NCBI GenBank assembly: GCA_017525875.1
Contig: JAFXSG010000004.1
Location: forward strand, 140,738-202,448
Direction: 5' to 3'
Origin: Clostridia bacterium
GTDB taxonomy: Bacteria; Bacillota; Clostridia; Christensenellales; CAG-138
Length of the DNA: 61,711 nt
The notes under the pieces were generated by a model. It was not told where the DNA came from and searched no databases. It worked only from the letters and a program-made list of their open reading frames with translations. A program made the position numbers and the translations under genes. Shown in pieces: positions 49,605-57,297 of this stretch; position 1 is the stretch's first letter; every line of letters starts with the position of its first letter.

Positions 49605-50690
49605 ATGGCAGGATTGCTTGAATACAAATGCCCGTGCTGCGGCGGCGCGATAACGTTCGACAGCTCGATCCAGAAGATGAAGTGCCCGTTCTGCGACACG
49701 GAGTTCGAGATGGAGACGCTTGCGCAGTACGACGCGCAGATCAATAACCAGAAGCCGGACAGCATGAACTGGACAACGAACACCCAGGCCGACTGGCAGC
49801 CCGGCGAAGTCGAGGGGATGCGGGTGTATATCTGCAATTCCTGCGGCGGTCAGATCGTGGGCGACGAGAACATGTCCGCCAGCGCCTGCCCGTACTGCGG
49901 CAACCCGGTCGTCGTCGCGGGCAACGTTTCCGGCCTGCTTAAGCCGGATCTCGTGATCCCCTTCAAGCTCGATAAAGAGACCGCAAAGAAAAAGCTGATC
50001 GAGCACACGCAGGGCAAACGCCTGCTCCCCAAGGTCTTTAAGGACCAGAACCATATCGACGAGATCAAGGGCATCTACGTCCCGTACTGGGTGTTCAACG
50101 CCGATGCGGACGCGGATATGCGCTTCCGCGGGACGCGCGTGCGCACCTGGTCGGACCGCGACTATCGATACACCGAGACCAGCTACTATATCATCAACCG
50201 CTCCGGTTCGCTCGGCTTCTCCGCAGTGCCGGTGGACGGCTCGAAGAAGATCCCGGACGATCTGATGGAATCCATCGAGCCCTTCGATATTTCCGAGGCG
50301 GTGGATTTCCAGACGGCGTACCTCGCGGGGTACCTCGCCGATAAATACGACGTAACTGCCGACGACTGCATCGAGCGCGCCAACGAGCGCATCCGCACCA
50401 CCACGCAGGAGGTCTTCGCCGGCACCGTGGGCGGCTTTGCTTCCGTAGTGCCGGAGGCAAGCAGCATCCGCCTTGCCAACGCGGAGGCGAAGTATGCGCT
50501 GTACCCGGTGTGGCTTTTAAACACCACCTGGAACGGCCAGCAGTACACCTTCGCGATGAACGGGCAGACCGGCAAATTCGTGGGCGACCTGCCCGTGGAT
50601 AAGGGCCAGAGCCGCAAGTGGTTCTGGCTGCTGACGGCGATCGGCGCGGCGGCTGCGTTCGGCATCGCGGCGCTCATCCACTTCCTGTGA
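49605..50690 (+). CDS. Zinc-ribbon membrane protein (YdjG-like)
   Basis: 361 residues. Two N-terminal zinc ribbons (CPCCGGAITFDSSIQKMKCP with FC, and CNSCGGQIVGDENMSASACP with YCG) are followed by a beta-rich domain (VIPFKLDKETAKKKLIEHTQ, GIYVPYWVFNADADADMRF) and a C-terminal transmembrane helix (WFWLLTAIGAAAAFGIAALI). The order matches TFIIB-type zinc-ribbon membrane proteins such as YdjG. AAGGAG lies eight bases before the ATG at 49605; the GTG at 49596 is too close to it. Confidence 0.88.
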   Translation: MAGLLEYKCPCCGGAITFDSSIQKMKCPFCDTEFEMETLAQYDAQINNQKPDSMNWTTNTQADWQPGEVEGMRVYICNSCGGQIVGDENMSASACPYCGNPVVVAGNVSGLLKPDLVIPFKLDKETAKKKLIEHTQGKRLLPKVFKDQNHIDEIKGIYVPYWVFNADADADMRFRGTRVRTWSDRDYRYTETSYYIINRSGSLGFSAVPVDGSKKIPDDLMESIEPFDISEAVDFQTAYLAGYLADKYDVTADDCIERANERIRTTTQEVFAGTVGGFASVVPEASSIRLANAEAKYALYPVWLLNTTWNGQQYTFAMNGQTGKFVGDLPVDKGQSRKWFWLLTAIGAAAAFGIAALIHFL

Positions 50691-50721
50691 GGCAAAACGG
50701 TCAGAAAGGTTGGGATCGAAC

Positions 50722-51951
50722 ATGAAAAAAAGACTATTCGCAATTCTCGTTCTCGCTTCGCTCGTTCTGATGCTTGCCATCCCCGCTTTTGCTTCGGGCA
50801 CGGAAGGCTATATAATCGACGAATGCGACACCATTTCCGCCGAGCGCCTTGCGGAGCTCAATGAAAAAGCAGCCGGGATCGTGAACGGCACCGGCATTAA
50901 CGTTGTGTTCGTCATCACCGATAAATCGGGCGAGGGCGGCATCCTCGGCTACATCGAAGACCTCTATTCCGAGAGATTCGGCGGCACGGCGGGCATTATC
51001 GTCGGCCACGACACCAACCTCGGCAAATGGGCTGCGGAGCGCTTCGGCGAAGCCGCCGAGCTGCTCACCGAGAGCGACGAAGACGCGCTCTTCGACGCAT
51101 ATAATGAAGAACTGACCTATGGCGAAGGCGTTGAGGCGTATCTGAACGCCGCCGCCGAACGTATCACCGCCGCGCACGCCGCGACCATGCCGGAAGACAA
51201 TCTCACGGAGGCACCCATCTCTCAGCCGACGAGCGTGAACGGCGTCCACGTGGTCGATATGGCGGACCTGCTCTCCGACGATGAGGAGGCACAGCTCCGC
51301 TCGAAGCTCGAAGAGATCAGCAACAGGCAGAACGCGGACGTCGTGTTCGTGACCGTGAACAGCACGGGCAATAAATCCGCGATGGATTTTGCGGACGATT
51401 TCTTCGACTACAACGGTTACCGTACCGACGGCATCCTGATGCTCGTCAGCATGCAGAACAGCGATTGGTGGGTCTCCACCGCGGGCCGCGGCATCACCGC
51501 CGTTACCGACGACGCGCTCGAAAGATACGAGGAGGAGAGCGTCACCTATTTGTCCTACGCTGATTACAGCACCGCGTGCAGCAAATTTGCCGACCTCAGC
51601 GACGAATTCCTCACCCTCGAAAAGCAGGGCACGCCCTACCAAAAGCCCGAGGAAAAGAGCTCATCCGGCCTTGCAACGGCGGGCGTCGTCTCCGCGGGCG
51701 TCGGCCTTGCGACCGGCGCGATCGGCACCGGCTCCATGAAGAGCAAGCTGAAGAGCGTCCACAGGAAGCGCAGCGCCACCGAGTATATGAAGCGCGACAG
51801 CCTCAATATCGTCGACGCGAGCGAGATCTACCTTTACAGCAACGTCACGAGGACCTATATCGACCGCGATCGCGGCAGCCACAGCGGAGGCGGCGGAGTG
51901 CATATCTCCTCCTCCGGAACGAGCCACGGCGGCGGAGGCGGACATTTCTGA
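50722..51951 (+). CDS. Secreted protein with two TPM domains (YdjH/YgcG-like)
   Basis: 409 residues. Signal peptide (RLFAILVLASLVLMLAIPAF), then a TPM_phosphatase domain (about 22-145, YIIDECDTISAERLAELNEK) and a second one (about 178-300, HVVDMADLLSDDEEAQLRSK). A short hydrophobic stretch (ATAGVVSAGVGLATGAIGTG) may be a second transmembrane segment, and the tail ends in a Ser/Gly-rich HISSSGTSHGGGGGHF. TPM proteins are membrane-linked, some with phosphatase activity. Two tandem TPM domains in one chain are less usual. Confidence 0.88.
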   Translation: MKKRLFAILVLASLVLMLAIPAFASGTEGYIIDECDTISAERLAELNEKAAGIVNGTGINVVFVITDKSGEGGILGYIEDLYSERFGGTAGIIVGHDTNLGKWAAERFGEAAELLTESDEDALFDAYNEELTYGEGVEAYLNAAAERITAAHAATMPEDNLTEAPISQPTSVNGVHVVDMADLLSDDEEAQLRSKLEEISNRQNADVVFVTVNSTGNKSAMDFADDFFDYNGYRTDGILMLVSMQNSDWWVSTAGRGITAVTDDALERYEEESVTYLSYADYSTACSKFADLSDEFLTLEKQGTPYQKPEEKSSSGLATAGVVSAGVGLATGAIGTGSMKSKLKSVHRKRSATEYMKRDSLNIVDASEIYLYSNVTRTYIDRDRGSHSGGGGVHISSSGTSHGGGGGHF

Positions 51952-51968
51952 TAACCGACGAATAAACG

Positions 51969-51997
51969 AAAAACGGGCAACCGCATGCCCGTTTTTT
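51969..51997. terminator. Terminator between the TPM gene and elaA
   Basis: AAAAACGGGCA/TGCCCGTTTTT arms with a 6-nt loop. It serves both convergent genes. Confidence 0.92.
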
Positions 51998-52034
51998 ATA
52001 TGCTTTTGTTCACCTCATCTGGAACGCGCCCGCG

Positions 52035-52481
52035 TCACAGCGGCAGCCGCATCGTCACGTGCGGGATGCCGTCCTCGAGGAAGGGCTTGCTCGTGACGGT
52101 GAAGCCCGCCTTTTCGTAGAAACCGATCGCGTAGCACTGCGCCTCGATATAGATCTCGCGGGCGCCCATAGCGCGGGCCTCGCCGATGGCGGCGCTAAGC
52201 AGCTTCATCCCGAGGCCGACGCCGCGCTCGCCTGAAACGACCCTGCCGAGACGGACGGTCCCGCTGTCTCCGTTCTTCCAATGCAGGCGGGCATAGGCTG
52301 AAACGCTGCCGTCCAAACGCATTGCGAACAGATGGATGCTCTCGTAATCAAGGCCGTCCGGGTCCTGATAGGCGCAGTCCTGTTCCACGACGAAGACCTT
52401 GCTGCGAAGGGCAAGGATCTCATACAGCTCACGCGTCGTCAGCTCGTCGAAACGCTTAACGGCAAGCGTTGTTTCATCCAT
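52035..52481 (-). CDS. elaA: GNAT acetyltransferase, ElaA family
   Basis: 148 residues. ElaA-like opening (KRFDELTTRELYEILALRSK, VFVVEQDCAYQDPDGLD), acetyl-CoA loop V-V-S-G-E-R-G-V-G-L-G-M-K-L-L, and YIEAQCYAIGFYEKAGF. The natural acceptor is unknown. GAGGT lies before the ATG. Last gene of the MATE-LuxE-LuxC-MscS-ElaA run, 9 bp after mscS. Confidence 0.93.
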   Translation of the reverse strand: MDETTLAVKRFDELTTRELYEILALRSKVFVVEQDCAYQDPDGLDYESIHLFAMRLDGSVSAYARLHWKNGDSGTVRLGRVVSGERGVGLGMKLLSAAIGEARAMGAREIYIEAQCYAIGFYEKAGFTVTSKPFLEDGIPHVTMRLPL

Positions 52482-52490
52482 AACGATACC

Positions 52491-53282
52491 TCACCTGATG
52501 TGTACGTCCATCTGCGGGAACGGGATCTCCATGCCCGCTTCGGTGAGGGCGGATTTGCCGCTCTCCGCAAGGCCGAACTTCAGCTCCCAGTATTTCTCCT
52601 GACGGCACCACACGCGGAGCAGGACTTTGACAGCGCTGTCGCCGCATTCGTCGAGCAGGACCTGCGGTGCTGGCTCATCGAGCACGCCGTCCGCACCCGC
52701 GACGCCGAGCAGAGTGCTGCGCACGAGCGCGATATCCGATCCGTAGCTCACGGAGAAGGGAATATCGAGCCTGCGCGTGCCCTCGCGGGTGTAGTTGACG
52801 ATCGCGGTGTTGGTGAGGCTTGAGTTCGGCATGGAGACGTGGCGGTTGTCCGCGGTGACGAGCTCCGTGTAGAACATCCCGATCGTGCGCACCGTGCCCT
52901 CGATCTCGCCGACCTTGACGTATTCGCCGGCCTTGACCTGCTTTAAAAGCAGCAGCGCCACGCCGCCGACGACGTTGCTGAGCGCGCCCTGCATCGCGAG
53001 GCTGACCGCAACGCCCGCGGAGGCGAGGATCGTCACGAACGAGGTGAGCGGGACGCCCATCACGCCCACGGCGGCGAGCACTACGGCGGAGTAGAGCAAA
53101 AGCTTTATGAGCGCCGTCAGAAACCCTCGCACGGTCGGGTCGATCTTTTGAAAACGCTTGCCGCGGGTGATGAGGCGCACGGCCCATTTTGCGAGCAGCA
53201 GTCCGACGATCAGCACGGCGAGCCCGCCGAGCAGTTTGAGACCGTAGGTCTCGATCAGTTTAAGCAGTTCTTTAATATCCAT
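52491..53282 (-). CDS. mscS: Small-conductance mechanosensitive channel (MscS family)
   Basis: 263 residues. Three N-terminal transmembrane helices end in the pore-lining TM3 (VAVSLAMQGALSNVVGGVAL). The beta domain with GEYVKVGEIEGTVRTIGMFY and VSMPNSSLTNTAIVNYTREG and the alpha/beta C-terminus complete the MscS fold. It releases solutes under hypo-osmotic stress. It starts 4 bp after luxC. Confidence 0.95.
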   Translation of the reverse strand: MDIKELLKLIETYGLKLLGGLAVLIVGLLLAKWAVRLITRGKRFQKIDPTVRGFLTALIKLLLYSAVVLAAVGVMGVPLTSFVTILASAGVAVSLAMQGALSNVVGGVALLLLKQVKAGEYVKVGEIEGTVRTIGMFYTELVTADNRHVSMPNSSLTNTAIVNYTREGTRRLDIPFSVSYGSDIALVRSTLLGVAGADGVLDEPAPQVLLDECGDSAVKVLLRVWCRQEKYWELKFGLAESGKSALTEAGMEIPFPQMDVHIR

Positions 53283-53286
53283 AGCT

Positions 53287-54567
53287 TCAGTATTCGTAGG
53301 AGACGAGCTTCATATAACGCCTGAGCGGCAGTTCGCCGTCGTGGGGCGCGCCGCAATAGCTGCGGCTCATGCGTTCGCCGCTCGTGATGCGAACGACGCC
53401 GGTCTTTTCAAACAGCGCTTCGAGCTCCGCCCGGTCCTTTTTGGGGCAGAGCAGCGCCGCTGTGTTCAGAAGGTTCTTGTATTTGGAAAGCTCCGAAAGC
53501 AGTTTGTCCTTCGGCAGGGGCCTCACCCAGCAGTTGCGGAACGCGTATGAGGCGGTGAGCTCGCTGTCGTTATACGCGATGACGCTCACGCCTCCGCGCC
53601 GGTAAACGCGCTTGCTGCCCGGCTCCGCTTCGAGCTCCTCGGTATAGAGCTCCAGCGTTTTCTGCGCCGCGACCGCGGGCGGGAGAGAAGAGGGGATGCT
53701 CTCCGCCGTCTTTTCGAGGATGGCGGCAAAACGCTCAGCAAAGCGGCAAACCTCCTCAAAGTCGTCCGTGTCGAGGAAGACGCCCTGGCAGGAATTGCAA
53801 AGCAGCTGCTCCGTTTCGCAGATGTTCTTTGCCGCGCCTTCGAGCGCGCTTATGCCGACGTCGCCGGAAACATAGGCAAAGCTCAGCTTATGCCCCCATT
53901 CGATCAGCTTCGTGTCCGGCATTGCGAGTTTTCGCGCGGCGGAAACGGCTTCGTCGCCGCCCCAGACGGTCACGGCATCCGAAACGGCGGCAATGCGCCC
54001 GAGCGTTTCGGTATCCGCGGACGGAAAATCGAACACGAACACGTATTTTTCGATGGCGGGCTCGATCTCGATCAGCTTCTTGAGCAGCAGGACGGAAAGT
54101 CCGTTGTCCCCGCCCGGTAGCTTGAGTATGTTGACGTTGCCGGTCAGCAGCCCTTCGAGCACGCTGTAAACGGGCGCGGCGTCTACGTTGCCGGCGGCGA
54201 TATGCATCAGCACGCCGAGCGGCTTCCATTCAAGGCGGACGGGCCTGTCCTCGCCGCAGGGGGTGAAGCGGCCGTCCTCCGTGCCGCCGAATTCGCGGAT
54301 CAGGCGCGAGGTCAGGTACTCGCGGCTCGTAACGAAGCGCGCGTAGCCGAGCTCCGCCTTCGCCTTCTCCGGCGAAAGCCCCATGCCGGTAAGCAGAGGG
54401 ATGCAGTCCTCGTCGCGCAGGCTGCGGCTCAGCCGGTCGCAGGCGCGGATCACCGTGTCGCGCAGGAGGGGCGGCTGCCGCCTTGCCTCGAGCACGAGCT
54501 CGCCGAGCCTTGAAACGGCCTCCTTCGCGGCGGCGTTATCGAGAAATTCTCCGAAAACCAGGTTCAT
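53287..54567 (-). CDS. luxC: LuxC-like acyl-protein/acyl-CoA reductase
   Basis: 426 residues with the LuxC NADP-dependent aldehyde-forming reductase pattern: GVLMHIAAGNVDAAPVYSVL, GNVNILKLPGGDNGLSVLLL, and the candidate nucleophile in LLCNSCQGVFLD. It reduces an activated acyl group to an aldehyde. It overlaps the LuxE-like gene by 4 bp (ATGA). No luxA, luxB or luxD is present, so bioluminescence is not implied. Confidence 0.9.
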   Translation of the reverse strand: MNLVFGEFLDNAAAKEAVSRLGELVLEARRQPPLLRDTVIRACDRLSRSLRDEDCIPLLTGMGLSPEKAKAELGYARFVTSREYLTSRLIREFGGTEDGRFTPCGEDRPVRLEWKPLGVLMHIAAGNVDAAPVYSVLEGLLTGNVNILKLPGGDNGLSVLLLKKLIEIEPAIEKYVFVFDFPSADTETLGRIAAVSDAVTVWGGDEAVSAARKLAMPDTKLIEWGHKLSFAYVSGDVGISALEGAAKNICETEQLLCNSCQGVFLDTDDFEEVCRFAERFAAILEKTAESIPSSLPPAVAAQKTLELYTEELEAEPGSKRVYRRGGVSVIAYNDSELTASYAFRNCWVRPLPKDKLLSELSKYKNLLNTAALLCPKKDRAELEALFEKTGVVRITSGERMSRSYCGAPHDGELPLRRYMKLVSYEY

Positions 54568-55685
54568 TTTGCCGCCCCCTTTCCGAGCGTTTCAGCCGCG
54601 GCTGCGGCACAGGTCGTGATGCCGGAAACGCCGGCGCGGCCGATGAGGTCGAAATACGGCGCTGGATTGCCGCACCCGCAGGGCTCGTCCGAGTAAACGG
54701 CGAGATCGTCCGTAACGACGCTCGTTATCGGCATGCTGTGCACGAGCGGGGAAACGAAGCTCAAAAGCCCCGTTTGGCCGTTTTCCACCGGGGAGAGATC
54801 ATACGCGCTGCGGATGATCACGCGGCTGTATGCGGGAACGTGGAAGTGCCCGCAGCTGCAGCGGGCGTAGGCAAGCGGGTGCTCCGCCGCGCTGTAGAAC
54901 TCGAGAATGCGCTCCCTGCCGATGCCGAGGGTCTCGTTGATGAGCGCGCAGAACGCCTCGCGGCCTATCTCCTCGCCCGAGAACTGCTTCCAGCCCCCGC
55001 CGAGAATGACCATCGACTTTTTGTTCAGCTTCAGCGAGACGCCCCGGTCCCTGAGCGATCTTGCGAGGAAATACATGTACGCGGGGAAGCCCACGAAGCG
55101 GACGGGGAAGGGGCTTTTCGCGTAGCGCAGGAGCGCCTTTTGCACGCCTTCGATATTGAGCTCATACTTGCCGTTCACGGCCTTGAGGCAATACTCGCGG
55201 TGCAGCGCCGGGGCGAATTTGCTCGTTCCGTACGCGGTCTTCGCGGCGCCGAGGTCGGTGGCGCCGGGTTCGTAGCTGAGGATGACGTAATTGCAGGGGA
55301 TGAGCGAGATGACCTTGTGATACGAGAAGAACCGCGTCATCATGCGCATGCCGAGCGAGAGCGACTTTTTGTCGATCCCGACCGTGCTCGCGCTGCCCTT
55401 CGTCCCGGAGGAGGACGCGCGGACGGCAAGCTCGCTCTCCGGCACGGAGAAGAGCCGATTGCGCTTGAGATAGAGCGTGGGTATGACGGGGATCTTCGCA
55501 AGGTCCGCCTCGGTCCTGATATCGTCCGGCCGGAAGCCCTGTTTTTCCGCGATGCGCGCGTACTCGGGGCAGTTTTTGATATGGTGAGAGAGCTCGCTGC
55601 GTGTGGCCGCAAGGAAGGCTTCGCGCAGCTGGTCGTTATTCTTATAGGGATCGCGCCGTGTAAACAGCTTTTTTCTATTGTCCAT
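54564..55685 (-). CDS. luxE: LuxE-like acyl-protein synthetase
   Basis: 373 residues. An ATP-dependent enzyme that activates a carboxylate and loads it on a protein thiol. It has the adenylate motif ASSSGTKGS, preceded by PVIPTLYLKRNRLF, then YVILSYEPGATDLG and GFPAYMYFLARSLR, and VILGGGWKQFSGE. The ATG at 55685 (MDNRKKLFTRRDPYK) follows GGAGG; a TTG three codons earlier sits too close to it. With luxC it would convert an acid to an aldehyde. Confidence 0.88.
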   Translation of the reverse strand: MDNRKKLFTRRDPYKNNDQLREAFLAATRSELSHHIKNCPEYARIAEKQGFRPDDIRTEADLAKIPVIPTLYLKRNRLFSVPESELAVRASSSGTKGSASTVGIDKKSLSLGMRMMTRFFSYHKVISLIPCNYVILSYEPGATDLGAAKTAYGTSKFAPALHREYCLKAVNGKYELNIEGVQKALLRYAKSPFPVRFVGFPAYMYFLARSLRDRGVSLKLNKKSMVILGGGWKQFSGEEIGREAFCALINETLGIGRERILEFYSAAEHPLAYARCSCGHFHVPAYSRVIIRSAYDLSPVENGQTGLLSFVSPLVHSMPITSVVTDDLAVYSDEPCGCGNPAPYFDLIGRAGVSGITTCAAAAAETLGKGAAK

Positions 55686-55732
55686 CGGGGTCAAACCTCC
55701 GTTAGCGTTGAAGGATAAAAGGCGATGCGCCG

Positions 55733-57088
55733 TCAGTCCCTGGGGAGCTGCGGCAAGCCCGGGTGTTTTATGAATTTATCGCGGTAGAACAGCACGCACA
55801 TCACCGTTGCGACGCACCAGCCGATCGGCCATGCGACCCAGATGCCCGTGGAGCCGAGCGAAGTCTTTGAGAGGAGGATCGCCAGCACCACGCGGAGCAC
55901 GAGGTCCGTGAAGGTGCCGATCATGAAATAGCGCATGAGGCCGGCGCCGCGGAGAACGCCGTCCGCGATCATCTTGAGGGGGATCACAAAATAGAACGGA
56001 GCGAGGATGCGCAGCAGCGTGATGCCGGTACGGAGCGCGTCGGGGCTCGGCCGGTCCATGAACAGGCGCAGGAAGAACTCGCCGAAGAAAAAGTACAGCC
56101 CGGCGAACGGGATCGCGATCAGCCACAGCATGCGCACGCCCGTGTTGTAGCCGGAAGGGACGCGCTCGCGTTTGCCCGCGCCGAGGTTCTGCGCGGTGTA
56201 GTTCGATATGCCGCCGGAGATCGTCGCAAACGATGTGATGACGAGATTGTTCAGCTTTATCGCCGCGGCATAGCCGGCGATCGTGCCGTCGCCAAAGCCG
56301 TTTATGACGCGCTGGATGATCACGTTGCCGATCGAAACGAAGCTCTGCTGGATCGTCGACGGGACGGCGACCTGCACGATGCTTTTGAGCAGCGGGAAGG
56401 AGAACAGCCTGATCTCGGCCTTGTCCGCGGGCAGCTCGGCGAGGCGGCGGAACACCACTATGACCGCGAGGACGCAGCTCACGCCCTGGCAGAGGAACGT
56501 CGCCCACGCGACGCCCGGAACGCCCAGGCGGAACACCTTCACGAAGAGGACGTCCATGAACACGTTCGCGGTGGAGCTCGCCGCGAGGAAGATGAACGGC
56601 GTGCGGCTGTTGCCGAGGGCGGAAAAGATGCCGTTCGAAATGTTGTAGAAGAACATGAACGGCAGGCTCAGCGTGTAGATCGAAAGATACGCCACAGAGT
56701 CGTCGAGGATGCTTTCGGGCGTATCGATGAGTCGGAGCAGCGCCTTGCCGAACGCGAGCCCGAGCGCCATCAGCACGGCAAGCAGGCAGACGGTCGATAT
56801 GAGCGCGGTGTGGACGGCGGTCTTGAGGCCGCTGTGATCCTTTGCTCCGAAAAGGCGCGCCACGACGACGGAGCAGCCCACATTGCAGCCGAATGCGAAC
56901 GCGATGAAGATGAGCGTTACCTCGTAGCTGTTGCCGACGGCGGCAAGCGCGTTCTCGCCGATCAGCTTGCCTGCGATCAGGCTGTCCGCAATATTATAAA
57001 GCTGCTGAAAGATCACGCTTGCAAAGAGCGGCAGGCAGAACCTCCACAGCACGGCGGAGGGCTTGCCGACGGTCAGATCCCTGTTCAC
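55733..57088 (-). CDS. MATE family efflux transporter
   Basis: About 451 residues with twelve transmembrane helices in the MATE repeat pattern (FCLPLFASVIFQQLYNIADS, and a second bundle opening VQVAVPSTIQQSFVSIGNVI). It exports drugs or metabolites using Na+ or H+. I place the start at the GTG at 57088 (VNRDLTVGKP) with GGGGAAAGG upstream. The frame to 57130 overlaps a TTGAAA-17-TAAACT promoter. It is the first gene of the run luxE-luxC-mscS-elaA, with 47 bp to luxE. Confidence 0.88.
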   Translation of the reverse strand: MNRDLTVGKPSAVLWRFCLPLFASVIFQQLYNIADSLIAGKLIGENALAAVGNSYEVTLIFIAFAFGCNVGCSVVVARLFGAKDHSGLKTAVHTALISTVCLLAVLMALGLAFGKALLRLIDTPESILDDSVAYLSIYTLSLPFMFFYNISNGIFSALGNSRTPFIFLAASSTANVFMDVLFVKVFRLGVPGVAWATFLCQGVSCVLAVIVVFRRLAELPADKAEIRLFSFPLLKSIVQVAVPSTIQQSFVSIGNVIIQRVINGFGDGTIAGYAAAIKLNNLVITSFATISGGISNYTAQNLGAGKRERVPSGYNTGVRMLWLIAIPFAGLYFFFGEFFLRLFMDRPSPDALRTGITLLRILAPFYFVIPLKMIADGVLRGAGLMRYFMIGTFTDLVLRVVLAILLSKTSLGSTGIWVAWPIGWCVATVMCVLFYRDKFIKHPGLPQLPRD

Positions 57089-57229
57089 GGCCTTTCCCCC
57101 GGATAGTTTATTCACCGAACAGTTTAGCACAAATCCGCGCTTATTTCAACAAAAGCGGCGCGGGGCGGGGAAAACCCGCGGCAGGCGCCTTTTCGTGCGT
57201 GGAAACGCCGTACCCGCTTGGGAAAGCAC

Positions 57230-57259
57230 TTGACGGGAAGGCGGTCGGGATAGTAAAAT
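57230..57259 (+). promoter_or_regulatory. Promoter of the lipase/dockerin gene
   Basis: TTGACG (57230-57235), 18 bp, TAAAAT (57254-57259). It leaves about 30 nt of leader. Confidence 0.6.
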
Positions 57260-57297
57260 GATAAACGTTATAATATACCCGAAACGAGGTGCCCCGA

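Noticed and set aside
53287-55685. Bioluminescence operon suggested by luxC and luxE
   Set aside because: No luxA, luxB or luxD genes are in the window. The two enzymes are also used in non-luminous acid-to-aldehyde chemistry.
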